The translations under genes and the position numbers were made by a program. The notes under the pieces are model-generated. The model worked only from the letters and a program-made list of their open reading frames with translations. It was not told the DNA's origin and did no database searches. From contig NZ_JAGJEH010000001.1 in NCBI RefSeq assembly GCF_018100925.1, forward strand, positions 434,001 through 498,000: DNA of 64,000 nucleotides, read 5' to 3'. Source of the DNA: Pseudoalteromonas luteoviolacea (GTDB lineage Bacteria > Pseudomonadota > Gammaproteobacteria > Enterobacterales > Alteromonadaceae). Below are positions 55,075 to 64,000 of the stretch, piece after piece (positions within the stretch are counted from its first letter, which is position 1; each line of letters opens with the position of its first letter).

Positions 55075-56172
55075 ATGTCGCCGATTAAAGTCGTGTTTCT
55101 GTTACTTGTGATGACCTTGTCTTGGGCTCCTATGGCCAAGAGCAATTTTTCAGTGTTGTTTGTTAACCCATCCCTAGAAGGAGAACCCTTTTGGGGAAAA
55201 GTGCAAAAAATAACGGAAGAGGCGGCAGCGCAGCTAGACATCAATATTGACGTAATTTATGGAGATGGTAATCGGCATATACAGCTGGCAGAGCTAAAGA
55301 AGTATTTAGATTACCGAGCAAGTCCTGACTACGTCATTTTGATGCTTTACCCGGGTGGAGCCGAACAAACTTTGAGTATGCTCAACAATTACGGGATCAA
55401 GTTCATCACCCTTGAGCAAACAATAACCGGATTAGAAAAAGAAGAAATAGGTATTCCCAAAAAGCGATTTGAACACTGGCTAGGTGAAGTGTATTTTGAT
55501 AACTATCAAGCTGGTTATGACCTCGCTCGCGCACTGCACCTCAGTGTTGTCGCTAGTGGTCACAAAGGCCAGGTCAATGGATTAGCGATAAATGGCCACT
55601 ATGGCAGTGAATCAGATAAGCGAAATCAGGGAGCGGCTGCTTACTTTCGAGAACATAAAATCAATTTGCAACAAACGGTGCACGCCAGCTGGTCAAAAGA
55701 ACAAGCTTATTCGAAAACGAAGCGATTATTCAAACGCTATCCCGACACCCATTTAATATGGAGTGCATCAGATTTAATGGCAATGGGTGCACAAACGGCG
55801 GTTAGGCAGCTGGTAAAAGATAGCTCTAAAAAGGTGGCTATTGGCGGTTTTGATTGGTTATCTGATAGTTTATCGTTAATTGATGAGGATATTTTGAGTG
55901 CCTCTGTCGGGGGGCATTTTATGATGGGCGGTTGGGCACTCGTCTCGTTATTTGACTTTCACCACGGCGTCCCGTATTGGCTTACAAACAGTGCAATTAC
56001 CTTTAACTTATCATCTATTACCAAAGACAATGTGAACGAGTATTTGTGGATATCCACAACCCCAGATTGGTCAAAAGTAAACTATAGAGGTTTAAGTATT
56101 TTAGATACGAAGATTAAAGAGTATGATTTTTCACCAAATCAATTGCGCCAAAGAGCGGAAACAATCAAATAG
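55075..56172 (+). CDS. orphan periplasmic binding protein (Peripla_BP_4 fold), paralogue of the 11.7-kb gene
   Basis: A 365-residue exported protein with a signal peptide (VVFLLLVMTLSWAPMAKS) and the two-lobe binding fold. Motifs shared with the protein at 11682-12773 are VNPSLEGEPFW-like at the N-terminus, VYFDNYQAGYDLARAL, WSKEQA, THLIWSASDLMAMG and VGGHFMMGGWAL. No ABC permease or ATPase gene is near. Its start is directly after the DUF418 stop, so the two are translated in tandem. This suggests a sensory or scaffold role together with the membrane protein and the EAL-HDOD protein rather than transport. The ligand is unknown. Confidence 0.78.
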   Translation: MSPIKVVFLLLVMTLSWAPMAKSNFSVLFVNPSLEGEPFWGKVQKITEEAAAQLDINIDVIYGDGNRHIQLAELKKYLDYRASPDYVILMLYPGGAEQTLSMLNNYGIKFITLEQTITGLEKEEIGIPKKRFEHWLGEVYFDNYQAGYDLARALHLSVVASGHKGQVNGLAINGHYGSESDKRNQGAAAYFREHKINLQQTVHASWSKEQAYSKTKRLFKRYPDTHLIWSASDLMAMGAQTAVRQLVKDSSKKVAIGGFDWLSDSLSLIDEDILSASVGGHFMMGGWALVSLFDFHHGVPYWLTNSAITFNLSSITKDNVNEYLWISTTPDWSKVNYRGLSILDTKIKEYDFSPNQLRQRAETIK

Positions 56173-56283
56173 TGCTTGGATACTTGCCGTAAAGGTGTTT
56201 CAAGTGCAGCACGTCTGAGCTATGTGATTCATTTTATGCTTGAATCGTTATACAATTATGTTTTTTAGAACATTGAGAATGGC

Positions 56284-57192
56284 GTGGATACACCAAAACG
56301 ATTAAACAAGTATATCAGTGAGACCGGATTTTGCAGCCGAAGAGAAGCCGACACACTTATCAGTGATGGCAGGGTTTCTGTCAATGGGCAGGTTGCTGAA
56401 ATGGGGTTGAAAGTATCTGATTCCGATAACATTTTGGTTGACAACAAGCCGTTAAAATCCAAGCCAAAGCGTGTCTATATCGCCTACAATAAGCCCGTTG
56501 GTGTGACATGTACGACTGAGCGCAAGATAAAAAGCAACATCGTTAGTGCGATAAACTACCCAGAGCGAATTTTTCCAATAGGCCGATTAGATAGGCCTTC
56601 AGAAGGATTGATCTTTCTTACCAATGAGGGAGATATCGTTAACAAAATATTGCGCGCAGGAAATAACCATGAGAAAGAGTATATTGTCACGGTTGATAAA
56701 GCCATCGACGATAAGTTTATAAATGGCATGCGTTCAGGAGTGCCTATACTTGGTACCGTAACTAAAAAATGCTTTGTTAAAAAAACAGGGGCCAAGAAGT
56801 TCACCATTACGTTAACGCAAGGGCTGAACAGACAAATCCGTCGCATGTGTGAATATTTTGGCTATGAAGTGCAAACACTTAAACGTGTTCGCATCATGAG
56901 TGTCAACCTGAACGGACTAAGGGCTGGCGAATGGCGACATTTAAGTGAGGCTGAAATGGCTGAAATTAATGCGTCTATTGAAGGCTCATCAAAAACAGAA
57001 GAAGCGTCCGTAGATGATAAAAAAAGAGCTGGCTCCAAAGAAAAGCTCTCTCCAAAACGCAATTCATCAGACAGCCAACGAACGAAAGATAAAAGTAGGC
57101 AAACTCGACCTGAGAAAGGAAAGCGTAAGCCGGGGAAAAAGCCTGAACGAATGAAAGGGACACTGTCTTTAAACAAAAAAAATGGCCGCTAA
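56284..57192 (+). CDS. rluF: 23S rRNA pseudouridine synthase RluF
   Basis: A 302-residue RsuA-type pseudouridine synthase. An S4 RNA-binding domain ([21 protein letters not shown]) is followed by the catalytic domain with GRLDRPSEG (catalytic Asp), then [16 protein letters not shown]. The N-terminal pattern and the [12 protein letters not shown] stretch match RluF, which modifies U2604 (and U2605) of 23S rRNA. A Lys/Arg/Ser-rich tail of about 75 residues is typical. The start is GTG 56284; the gene stands alone and shares a terminator with the convergent efflux operon. Confidence 0.88.
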   Translation: MDTPKRLNKYISETGFCSRREADTLISDGRVSVNGQVAEMGLKVSDSDNILVDNKPLKSKPKRVYIAYNKPVGVTCTTERKIKSNIVSAINYPERIFPIGRLDRPSEGLIFLTNEGDIVNKILRAGNNHEKEYIVTVDKAIDDKFINGMRSGVPILGTVTKKCFVKKTGAKKFTITLTQGLNRQIRRMCEYFGYEVQTLKRVRIMSVNLNGLRAGEWRHLSEAEMAEINASIEGSSKTEEASVDDKKRAGSKEKLSPKRNSSDSQRTKDKSRQTRPEKGKRKPGKKPERMKGTLSLNKKNGR

Positions 57193-57204
57193 TGCGGCCA
57201 TTTT
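57179..57204. terminator. bidirectional terminator between rluF and the efflux operon
   Basis: AAAATGGCCGC pairs with GCGGCCATTTT around TAAT, and the loop holds the rluF stop codon. A/T runs occur on both sides, so it can end both the rluF and RND operon transcripts. Confidence 0.85.
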
Positions 57205-57214
57205 ATTTGTTCGG

Positions 57215-60200
57215 TTATGCAGCTTTAGGCGCTTTGATTTTAAATACTAAGCAATAAACTACAGGGATAACGATGAGCGTTAAAATTGTCGCAAACCCTA
57301 GTCCAAACATGATGGTTACGGCCATAGACTTAAAGAACACATCGAATAGCAATGGGATCATACCAAGTATCGTGGTGATAGCAGCCATTGAAACAGGCCT
57401 TACACGGCTAACGCCAGAGTCAAAGACTGCCTGATATGGCGCTTTTCCACTATCTACTTCAAGATTGATTTGATCCATTAAAACAATCCCGTTTTTAATT
57501 AACATACCTGACAGGCTCAGCAATCCCAATAGAGCCATAAAGCTAAATGGGGCTTGGAATACCACTAACCCTGCGGTTACACCAATAATAGCCAGCGGCA
57601 CCGTGCTCCATATTACCAGAGGCTTTTTGATTGAATTGAATAGTAATACGGTGATCATAAACATACTTAGATAGCCAAGAGGTAACGAACCAAATATTGC
57701 AGTCTGAGCTTTTGAAGAAGACTCATACTCGCCACCCCATTCCATTTTATAGCCGACGGGTAGCTCAATTGCTTCAATATCCCCTTTGATGCGTGCAAAG
57801 AGCTTGGCAGGTGTTTCATTGCCAATAACATCGTGATCTGCCATAACAGTAATGGTGCGTTTTCTATCCCGGCGCATGATTAAACTGTCTTCCCACACAA
57901 CTTCAAATTTGTCGACAATTTGGCTTACAGGTACATACACGTTTAATACTGGGCTAAACACCTGTAAATCTTGCAAGCTTTCAACACTGTATCGCTCCGC
58001 TTCTGGTGAGCGAGCAACAATTGGTAGCATTTGCGTACCGTCTCTGTATAAGCCAACCTGCTTGCCAGAGACACTTGTGAGCAGAAGCTGATCTAAATCA
58101 GACTTGCTGATCCCTAATCGACGTGCTTTTTGCTCATTGAAAACAGGTTGTAATACCTTGCTACGTTGTCGCCAGTCGTCCTTAATGCTATGTGCACCAG
58201 CGTCTTGCGCTAAGATTGATTTCGCTTCATTGGCCAATTGACGCAATACGACAGGGTCCGGTCCAGAAAATCTAGCTTCGATTTTGGCATCGGTAGATGG
58301 TCCAATCTCCATGCGTTTAATTTTTAATTGACCATCTAACTCATTTTCAGCACTAAAGCGGCGGACTTTAGCAATCATGTCAGTAACGTCTTCGCGAGTC
58401 TTTACGCGAATAATGAGCTGACCGTAAGCGTCATATTGCTTTTCAGGACTGTATGTCAGCATAAACCTTGGTGCACCTTGGCCAACAGTTGCTGTAACAT
58501 CGGTGACGGCGTCATGCTGCTTTAAGAAGGCTTCTAGTTTCTTCACATTTTCAGATGTTGAACGAATATCGGCGCCTTGGTAATTCCAGTAGTCGACATA
58601 AAACATGGGCGTATTCGATGCTGGGAAAAACGATTGTTTAACCGACTTGAATCCGACAACCGAACTACCTAATAAAGCAACCATGAAGATAACAGTGGTC
58701 CACCTGTAACGCAGACTGAAGCCCAACAAGGCTTTGTAGGCTGTAAATATCGCACCTTGGTATGGATCGCTTTGTTGAGTACTTTCGCCTGTTTTGATTT
58801 CTTCTTTGAACAACATATTCGCAAAAAATGGTGTAAGCGTGATGGCTGTTACCCAGCTTAAAAGCAGTGAAATAAAGAGAACCCAAAACAGAGAGCCTGC
58901 AAACTCACCACTGGCATCGGAGCTTAACCCTATCGGCGCAAACGCGGTGATGCCAATTACCGTAGCCCCTAGCAGTGGCCACTTGGTTTGCTCAACAATA
59001 TTCACTGCCGCTTTAATTTTTGTTTGACCTCGCTTGAGGTTGATCAGGATACCTTCGGTGATCACGATAGCATTATCGACTAGCATGCCAAGGGCGATAA
59101 TAAGTGCGCCAAGTGAGATACGTTGCAAATCAATTGCAAACAATTTCATAAAGATAAATGTGCCAAGCACGGTCAGCAGTAAAATACCACCAATTAAAAT
59201 ACCACTTTTAACGCCCATAAAAATAAGCAGCACAATAATAACAATCGCGACCGCTTCCAGTAAGCTGACGATAAACCCATCTACTGATTTTTTAACTTCT
59301 GCTGGTTGGTTATAAACGCTATTGATTTCGATACCATATGGCTTTTGGTATTCAAGCTCTGCTAACCTTTTATTAATAGCTATGCCGACATCAACCACGT
59401 TTACACCTGATGTAAATGAAATGCCAACCAACAGGGCTCTGTTATTGTTAAAGCGGGTAATATGATTTGGTACTTCTTGATACTCTCTTGAAACAGTTGC
59501 GACATCACCTAGATAGATTAGCTCTCTTGCACCCGGTTGAGAAATAAGCAGGTTTTCAAGCTCAGATACATCAGAAAACTCACCTGTTGGGTGTAGGCGT
59601 ATAGATTCGTTACCAACGCGAATTTTTCCTGCGTTGGACACGGTGTTCTGAGTTTGTAGCAGGGAAAAAATATGATTAGGTGATATGCCTAGTTGTGACA
59701 TTTTCTGTGTTGATATTTCAACGATAACTTGTGCCTGTTGCTCACCTGCGACTGTGACCTTGCTAACACCGTCTACTAAAACTAATTCGCGGCGTAAAAA
59801 ATCGACATAATCTTTTAGCTCGTCATAGGTATAGCCTGCCCCTGTTACGCCATACAACATGCCATATACATCGGCAAAATCATCCATGATTGTCGGGGGC
59901 TGAACACCCGCCGGCAAACGCGGGCTGAGGTCATTAATTTTTCGTCTCAGCTCATCCCATATTTGTTTGAGGTCTTCCTTTCGATAAGTACTTTTCATCT
60001 CAACAGAAATTTGCGACTTTCCCGGAGATGAAATAGATGTTACGTAATCGACATATGGCAGGCTTTGTATTGCATTTTCAATGGGGTATGTAACTTCTTC
60101 TTCGACTTGCTGTGGTGATGCACCGGGGTAGACGGTTATCACCATTGCTTTTTTAAGTGTAAATTCAGGGTCTTCTAATTGTCCAAGACCAAAGTAAGAC

Positions 60201-60280
60201 ACTGCACCTGCTGCAAATAGCAGTACAGCGAACATCGCACTGATGACCTTATTTTCGATTGACCAACTTGCTAAGCTCAT
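57215..60280 (-). CDS. RND efflux transporter permease subunit
   Basis: A 1021-residue inner-membrane pump of the HAE1-like RND family (12 membrane segments, two large periplasmic loops). The N-terminal amphipathic IENKVISAMFAVLLF and the TM10 region GMLIKNGIVLMDQIN are typical. In TM4 the proton-relay region reads ALGMLVDNAIVITEG; the second of the two Asp residues found in AcrB is Asn here. It is 2 bp downstream of the adaptor gene, and GAGG lies upstream of ATG 60280. No outer-membrane channel gene is nearby, so TolC is probably used. The substrates are unknown. Confidence 0.92.
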   Translation of the reverse strand: MSLASWSIENKVISAMFAVLLFAAGAVSYFGLGQLEDPEFTLKKAMVITVYPGASPQQVEEEVTYPIENAIQSLPYVDYVTSISSPGKSQISVEMKSTYRKEDLKQIWDELRRKINDLSPRLPAGVQPPTIMDDFADVYGMLYGVTGAGYTYDELKDYVDFLRRELVLVDGVSKVTVAGEQQAQVIVEISTQKMSQLGISPNHIFSLLQTQNTVSNAGKIRVGNESIRLHPTGEFSDVSELENLLISQPGARELIYLGDVATVSREYQEVPNHITRFNNNRALLVGISFTSGVNVVDVGIAINKRLAELEYQKPYGIEINSVYNQPAEVKKSVDGFIVSLLEAVAIVIIVLLIFMGVKSGILIGGILLLTVLGTFIFMKLFAIDLQRISLGALIIALGMLVDNAIVITEGILINLKRGQTKIKAAVNIVEQTKWPLLGATVIGITAFAPIGLSSDASGEFAGSLFWVLFISLLLSWVTAITLTPFFANMLFKEEIKTGESTQQSDPYQGAIFTAYKALLGFSLRYRWTTVIFMVALLGSSVVGFKSVKQSFFPASNTPMFYVDYWNYQGADIRSTSENVKKLEAFLKQHDAVTDVTATVGQGAPRFMLTYSPEKQYDAYGQLIIRVKTREDVTDMIAKVRRFSAENELDGQLKIKRMEIGPSTDAKIEARFSGPDPVVLRQLANEAKSILAQDAGAHSIKDDWRQRSKVLQPVFNEQKARRLGISKSDLDQLLLTSVSGKQVGLYRDGTQMLPIVARSPEAERYSVESLQDLQVFSPVLNVYVPVSQIVDKFEVVWEDSLIMRRDRKRTITVMADHDVIGNETPAKLFARIKGDIEAIELPVGYKMEWGGEYESSSKAQTAIFGSLPLGYLSMFMITVLLFNSIKKPLVIWSTVPLAIIGVTAGLVVFQAPFSFMALLGLLSLSGMLIKNGIVLMDQINLEVDSGKAPYQAVFDSGVSRVRPVSMAAITTILGMIPLLFDVFFKSMAVTIMFGLGFATILTLIVIPVVYCLVFKIKAPKAA

Positions 60281-60282
60281 AA

Positions 60283-61362
60283 TTATAAGCCTCGCTCTTT
60301 AGTCCAAGGTCTCACTTTCAGGTTTTCTTTAAGGTAATGTACGCCAGCTGCAACGACAATTTCGCCTGCCTCTAGACCGGACACAACTTCAATGCTGGAT
60401 TCTCTCATTTCACCCAGCGTGATATGGCGTTTTGTGACAGTGCTTGTCTCAGAGTTGTAGACCCAAACATAATGGTTGTTGTCGATCTTTTCATTTTGAA
60501 CAGAAAACACCGCTTCATTGGGAATTAACAGCGTTTTCTTTTGGAGGTTCATCACTTTGCTTGGGTCAATATATACGTGGCCTGTCATGCCTGCAAACAG
60601 GTTAAAGTCTTCTGGGATCGGTAAAGAAAATACGACCTTATAAGTCAAAGTAACTGGATCCGCTTGTGTATCCCACTCTTTGATTGTGAGTGTATATGAC
60701 TTGTCAGGAAATCCGTCAAATACAACGGTTGGATGATAGTCGAGATCTTTGTTTACACGGGCAACAAGTTTCTCAGGTACTTGAATCACGACATCCATGC
60801 GGTCACGGGTTTCAAGTCTCAAGATGTTTTGCTTGGCGACAATATTTTCAAAGTTTTTTACAAATACTTTTGCGACCGTGCCATCAAAAGGGGCTCGAAG
60901 TTCGCTATTTTCTAAATTGGTTTGCGCTATTCGGTATGCTGATTCAGTTACTTGTTTATTTGCAAGGGCCTGATCATATTCAGCTTTACTTGCAGTCGAT
61001 TTGTTAAATAATGATTCAATTCTGTTTAATTGCAGTGCTGCAAGTTCGTATTGTGCTTTGCGTTGTTGGAACTGTAACTCAAAATCTTCGGGATCTAATT
61101 TAGCCAGTAATTGCCCTTTTTTAACTTCTTGCCCAGCTAAGATTGGGAAGTCGATCAGTTCGCCATTAACGCGAAAAGCAAGGTATGACCCTTGGTTGGC
61201 AACGACTTCAGCAGGAAAGTGCCTGAGAGTTGCGGCAGCTGGATCACTCACAGTATGCAACTTTACAGGTCTAACCAAGTCTTCAGTAGGTGATTGGATA
61301 ACTTCATCTTGGCAGGCACCAAGGAAAAGTGCGGATGATAATACGAGTACGCGTTTAAACAC
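60283..61362 (-). CDS. RND periplasmic adaptor (membrane fusion) lipoprotein
   Basis: A 359-residue lipoprotein adaptor. The lipobox LFLGAC places the lipidated Cys at residue 17. A biotinyl-lipoyl-like fold (FRVNGELIDFPILAGQEVKKGQLLAKLDPEDF) and a coiled-coil hairpin (about 85-150) follow, then a beta-barrel and C-terminal domain (VWVYNSETSTVTKRHITLGE). It links the RND pump to an outer-membrane channel. It is the first gene of the pump operon, divergent from the LysR regulator with 107 bp between starts. Confidence 0.93.
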   Translation of the reverse strand: MFKRVLVLSSALFLGACQDEVIQSPTEDLVRPVKLHTVSDPAAATLRHFPAEVVANQGSYLAFRVNGELIDFPILAGQEVKKGQLLAKLDPEDFELQFQQRKAQYELAALQLNRIESLFNKSTASKAEYDQALANKQVTESAYRIAQTNLENSELRAPFDGTVAKVFVKNFENIVAKQNILRLETRDRMDVVIQVPEKLVARVNKDLDYHPTVVFDGFPDKSYTLTIKEWDTQADPVTLTYKVVFSLPIPEDFNLFAGMTGHVYIDPSKVMNLQKKTLLIPNEAVFSVQNEKIDNNHYVWVYNSETSTVTKRHITLGEMRESSIEVVSGLEAGEIVVAAGVHYLKENLKVRPWTKERGL

Positions 61363-61469
61363 TTAAGTTACTCCGAAATGTATGACTCCTAAGATAATGT
61401 AGTGCAGGATATATAAAATAGTACTAAAATAAAAATTATAAATAATTAAGGTTTTAATAAATAAAGTTT

Positions 61470-62363
61470 ATGAAGTTGTCGGATTTAGAAGTACTTCACG
61501 TTGTGGCGCATTCTCAAAGTCTCAATGATGCCGCCAAACGACTGTTCAAAACACAGCCAGCTGTCACTCAGGCACTAAAAAGGTTGAGCGCAGAACTGGG
61601 CTTTCCTTTGGTTACGAGAGAAGAGTACCGGATTAAGTTAACGGAGCAGGGAGCGCGATTTTATAAGGAGGCTGTTAAATTAATTGAACATCATGAGAAC
61701 CTCAAAGCAATGGCTGCGGACTTTGCGCAAGGCAATGAACCTAAATTTAATATATGTTATGAGGCAATGAGTTATGATTATAATTGCAATGAACTGATAA
61801 AAAAAACATTCAGGCAGTTTCCTTCAACAGCGTTTGAGATCACCAGTGGAAAGCGTTTTGTCGCCTTAGATAGAGTAAATCAAGGGATATCCGATATTGG
61901 AGTTGGCCCATGGTTTAATCTATTCCATGCAACGGGAGATTTGGAGTCGGTTGCAATTGGTGAAGTCACTCTTGGATTAGTCGCTAAAAAGGGTTTGATA
62001 CCAAACAAGCTAACATTTGATGAGTTAAACCAATATCCCTGTTTGGCGATGACTGAGAGTGGCTTTGAATTTGATAGCGATCGTCTAGAGTATTCTAAAA
62101 GCCGCAGCGTGATGAAGTTAGATGATATTGCAACTATTAAAATGTTTCTTTTACAGGGCATGGGTTTTGCGATAGTGACGCTTAATCACTGCGAAAAAGA
62201 GCTCCAGCAAGGGCTTTTGGAACAAATTAGGGTGACTGATAAGCAAGACCAGTTTACCGTTGATATTCATGCTTTCAGACGGCATTTACCACATCAAGGT
62301 TCGGTGGCTCAATATCTATGGGCTGGGTTTAAAGAGTTAGGTAAGCAATACAGTGAACGATGA
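61470..62363 (+). CDS. LysR-family transcriptional regulator
   Basis: A 297-residue regulator with the N-terminal winged helix (LEVLHVVAHSQSLNDAAKRLFKTQPAVTQALKRLSAELGFPLVTRE) and a substrate-binding-like C-terminal domain. It is divergent from the adaptor-RND pair, which it probably controls in response to a pump-related effector. The 107-bp AT-rich intergenic region should hold its sites, but no clear T-N11-A repeat stands out. Its end overlaps the next gene by 11 bp. Confidence 0.9.
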   Translation: MKLSDLEVLHVVAHSQSLNDAAKRLFKTQPAVTQALKRLSAELGFPLVTREEYRIKLTEQGARFYKEAVKLIEHHENLKAMAADFAQGNEPKFNICYEAMSYDYNCNELIKKTFRQFPSTAFEITSGKRFVALDRVNQGISDIGVGPWFNLFHATGDLESVAIGEVTLGLVAKKGLIPNKLTFDELNQYPCLAMTESGFEFDSDRLEYSKSRSVMKLDDIATIKMFLLQGMGFAIVTLNHCEKELQQGLLEQIRVTDKQDQFTVDIHAFRRHLPHQGSVAQYLWAGFKELGKQYSER

Positions 62364-62658
62364 ATTTAAACAAAATGTATATACATTAATAGGTGCAATT
62401 CCCCAAGGACATGTAGCAACTTACGGACAAATCGCAAAGCTGGCAGGTGCACCTAAACATGCGAGGGCTGTTGGCTATTTACTGAAAAAGTTGCCAAAGG
62501 ACAGCTCTCTGCCTTGGCATAGAGTGATAAATAGCCAAGGAAAGATCTCATTTCCTCTTGATAGTGACAAGTTTCAGGCTCAGAGTCGAAAACTACAAGC
62601 TGAGGGCGTCACGATAAATTCAGGACGTGTAGCACTTAAAAAATACCTTTGGCGCTGA
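62353..62658 (+). CDS. alkyltransferase-like (ATL/MGMT-fold) protein
   Basis: A 101-residue MGMT-fold protein. The methyl-acceptor Cys of MGMT (PCHR) is replaced by Trp (PWHRVI), the mark of ATL proteins. These bind O6-alkylguanine without removing the alkyl group and hand the lesion to nucleotide excision repair. The helix-turn-helix VATYGQIAKLAG is intact. The start is GTG 62353, inside the LysR gene's last codons; a later ATG at 62360 is in another frame. The overlap suggests coupling with the LysR gene. Confidence 0.88.
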   Translation: MNDEFKQNVYTLIGAIPQGHVATYGQIAKLAGAPKHARAVGYLLKKLPKDSSLPWHRVINSQGKISFPLDSDKFQAQSRKLQAEGVTINSGRVALKKYLWR

Positions 62659-62765
62659 CGTTTACCTTTAAAAGATACATATGGCGGGGAATTTCAAACT
62701 TTGAGTTGATCGGATTTTAGTTGGGAGGCGTAAACATACTTAGAAATTAACACAACTAAGTCAAT

Positions 62766-63338
62766 ATGAAACGAGCACTTTTCCCTTTATCTATATATAT
62801 TTTGCCGCAAGGATACACGCGACTACGTATTTTTGAGCCGCGCTATCTTCATATGGTGAAGGTAGCGATGAAAGAGAAGAACGGCTTTGTGCTTTGCCAT
62901 AGTGATAAAACGCGCCCTTCTAAAGTGTCTGCTGAAGGTGTCTATGTAGAAATTGTCGACTTTTCACAAGACCAAGGTGGGCAGCTATTAATTGATGTGT
63001 ACGCAAGGTGTAGGGTGAATATTTTAGATACTGATGTCGATGATTTAAACTTGAAACATGCTTGGTGTGAGCCAATAAATGAACCGCTGTGGGATTTGCA
63101 AGACGGCAACTTTATTTACCATGAGCGTCTTGCTGATCTATTAAGAGATCTATTTGTTATCAATACCGAGTTGAACGACTTGTACAAGAAAAAGAACTAT
63201 GCCGACCCAATTTGGGTAGCAGCGCGCTGGTTAGAGTTGTTACCGCTGACCCTAGAGCAAAAGCAAAAAATACAGAGCTGCCAATCTTATCAAGCTGTTG
63301 CCAACGTTCTTTTTGAGATTTTTGATGAACCAGCGTGA
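62766..63338 (+). CDS. Lon N-terminal-domain (LON substrate-binding) protein
   Basis: A 190-residue protein consisting mainly of the LON substrate-binding domain (LFPLSIYILPQGYTRLRIFEPRYLHMV near the N-terminus; DFSQDQGGQLLIDVYARCRV). There is no ATPase or protease domain. Such stand-alone proteins may bind peptides or regulate proteolysis, but the function is unknown. The ribosome site before ATG 62766 is weak. It lies between the ATL gene and the ECF sigma gene on the same strand. Confidence 0.82.
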   Translation: MKRALFPLSIYILPQGYTRLRIFEPRYLHMVKVAMKEKNGFVLCHSDKTRPSKVSAEGVYVEIVDFSQDQGGQLLIDVYARCRVNILDTDVDDLNLKHAWCEPINEPLWDLQDGNFIYHERLADLLRDLFVINTELNDLYKKKNYADPIWVAARWLELLPLTLEQKQKIQSCQSYQAVANVLFEIFDEPA

Positions 63339-63396
63339 TCTAAATGTCAAACCTACCCGTATAGACTACTATGTTACTGACTCAGAGCGTTAAATT

Positions 63397-64000
63397 ATGG
63401 TTAGTTTAGAGCAATCAAGTGATTGCCGTACAATAAAAGGTAAAAACGTAGGGATGCAAGAAACCCCTTCAGAGCAGCTAACGGCAGCATTAGTGAACGT
63501 AGCAAACAACGCAGACAAAAAAGCGTACGCCTACCTGTTTTCATACTTCGCGCCGAAAATAAAGCGTTTCGGCATAAAGCAGTTTGGATCAGAGGCGATG
63601 GCGATGGAACTCGTTCAAGACACCATGACATCGGTGTGGAGAAAAGCGAAACTTTATCATCAAGACAAAGGCGCGGCTACCACGTGGGTGTACACGATAA
63701 TGAGAAACGCATCCTTTGACGCTTTGAGAAAAGTGAAAAGCAATAAAGAAGATAATCTCAGCGAAGAGATTTGGCCTCTGTTTCACGATGAGCAAGTTTG
63801 TGAGAAAAGCTTTAAAGATCATTTACAAACAAACCAACTTAAAGAAAAAATTAAGAGTTTGCCCGCAGCGCAGCGCGATGTTGTAGTTGGCGTATATTTT
63901 GAGGATATGACACAAGAACAGCTGGCACAGCATTTAGGTATACCTGTTGGAACAGTCAAATCACGATTACGCTTGGCACTTAAAAAGTTGAAAGTCGAGT
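63397..64000 (+). CDS. ECF RNA polymerase sigma factor (partial, 3' end outside window)
   Basis: The frame from ATG 63397 stays open to the edge (over 200 codons). Region 2 is visible (YLFSYFAPKIKRFG, then AMELVQDTMTSVWRKA) and region 4 (LPAAQRDVVVGVYFEDMTQEQLAQHLGIPVGTVKSRL, given here only in part as key motifs). The segment QDKGAATTWVYTIMRN resembles sigma factors paired with ChrR-type zinc anti-sigma proteins. An alternative ATG at 63454 has GGG before it; the start is uncertain. An anti-sigma gene is expected just outside the window. Confidence 0.85.
   Translation, partial: MVSLEQSSDCRTIKGKNVGMQETPSEQLTAALVNVANNADKKAYAYLFSYFAPKIKRFGIKQFGSEAMAMELVQDTMTSVWRKAKLYHQDKGAATTWVYTIMRNASFDALRKVKSNKEDNLSEEIWPLFHDEQVCEKSFKDHLQTNQLKEKIKSLPAAQRDVVVGVYFEDMTQEQLAQHLGIPVGTVKSRLRLALKKLKVE

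Overview
This 64 kb window looks like chromosome of a marine gammaproteobacterium of the Alteromonadales, most probably Pseudoalteromonas or a close relative. This rests on gene families and gene order (dnaK-dnaJ, a six-enzyme glycogen operon, an ast-type arginine operon, GlyGly-CTERM and TonB-dependent surface proteins, many c-di-GMP proteins) and on AT-rich intergenic DNA; no rRNA or tRNA gene was seen to confirm it. There is no sign of a prophage, insertion sequence, integron or CRISPR array. The window reads as ordinary core chromosome with a few accessory genes. Both ends cut a gene: a PqiA-like protein at the left edge and an ECF sigma factor at the right edge.

Layout. 1-5.5 kb: PqiA-like fragment, a double-hotdog thioesterase, the heat-shock pair dnaK-dnaJ behind a sigma-32-like promoter, a small Cys-rich membrane protein and the trans-editing enzyme YbaK. 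5.7-9.8 kb: FadE-type acyl-CoA dehydrogenase with a FadR-like operator touching its start, then a phosphotransferase and an EamA transporter. 9.8-17.7 kb: secreted proteins: a subtilase with PKD and chitin-binding domains, an orphan periplasmic binding protein, a cytochrome b562-like protein, and a 1349-residue BNR/cadherin-like protein with a GlyGly-CTERM tail. 17.8-22 kb: zinc-independent ribosomal proteins L36 and L31, small unknowns, a plant-type DapA and an RhlE-like helicase. 22-31.5 kb: TonB receptor, ZapE, a GST, an AbgT transporter, two small conserved genes, an isochorismatase-like hydrolase and RNase Z.

31.5-40.2 kb: a tight AraC-PPK2-DUF2252 operon; an arginine/ornithine catabolic operon (argD/astC-astA-DUF1338) divergent from an Lrp-type regulator; a membrane GGDEF-EAL protein. 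40.7-52.6 kb: one co-directional glycogen operon, CBM48 protein-malQ-glgB-glgX-glgP-glgC-glgA, which holds synthesis, branching, debranching and phosphorolysis together. 52.8-56.2 kb: an EAL-HDOD protein, a DUF418 membrane protein and a second orphan periplasmic binding protein, head to tail. 56.3-64 kb: RluF, an RND efflux pump with its lipoprotein adaptor and divergent LysR regulator, an alkyltransferase-like protein, a Lon-N-domain protein and the ECF sigma factor.

The best candidates for undescribed biology are the AraC-PPK2-DUF2252 operon (DUF2252 carries phosphotransferase-like motifs in an unusual N-terminal position), the two orphan periplasmic binding proteins (one with c-di-GMP-type and membrane partners), the stand-alone CBM48 protein leading the glycogen operon, and the plant-type DapA. 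Many starts were moved from the longest possible reading frame to the codon supported by a Shine-Dalgarno sequence or by family alignment; the evidence fields say where.
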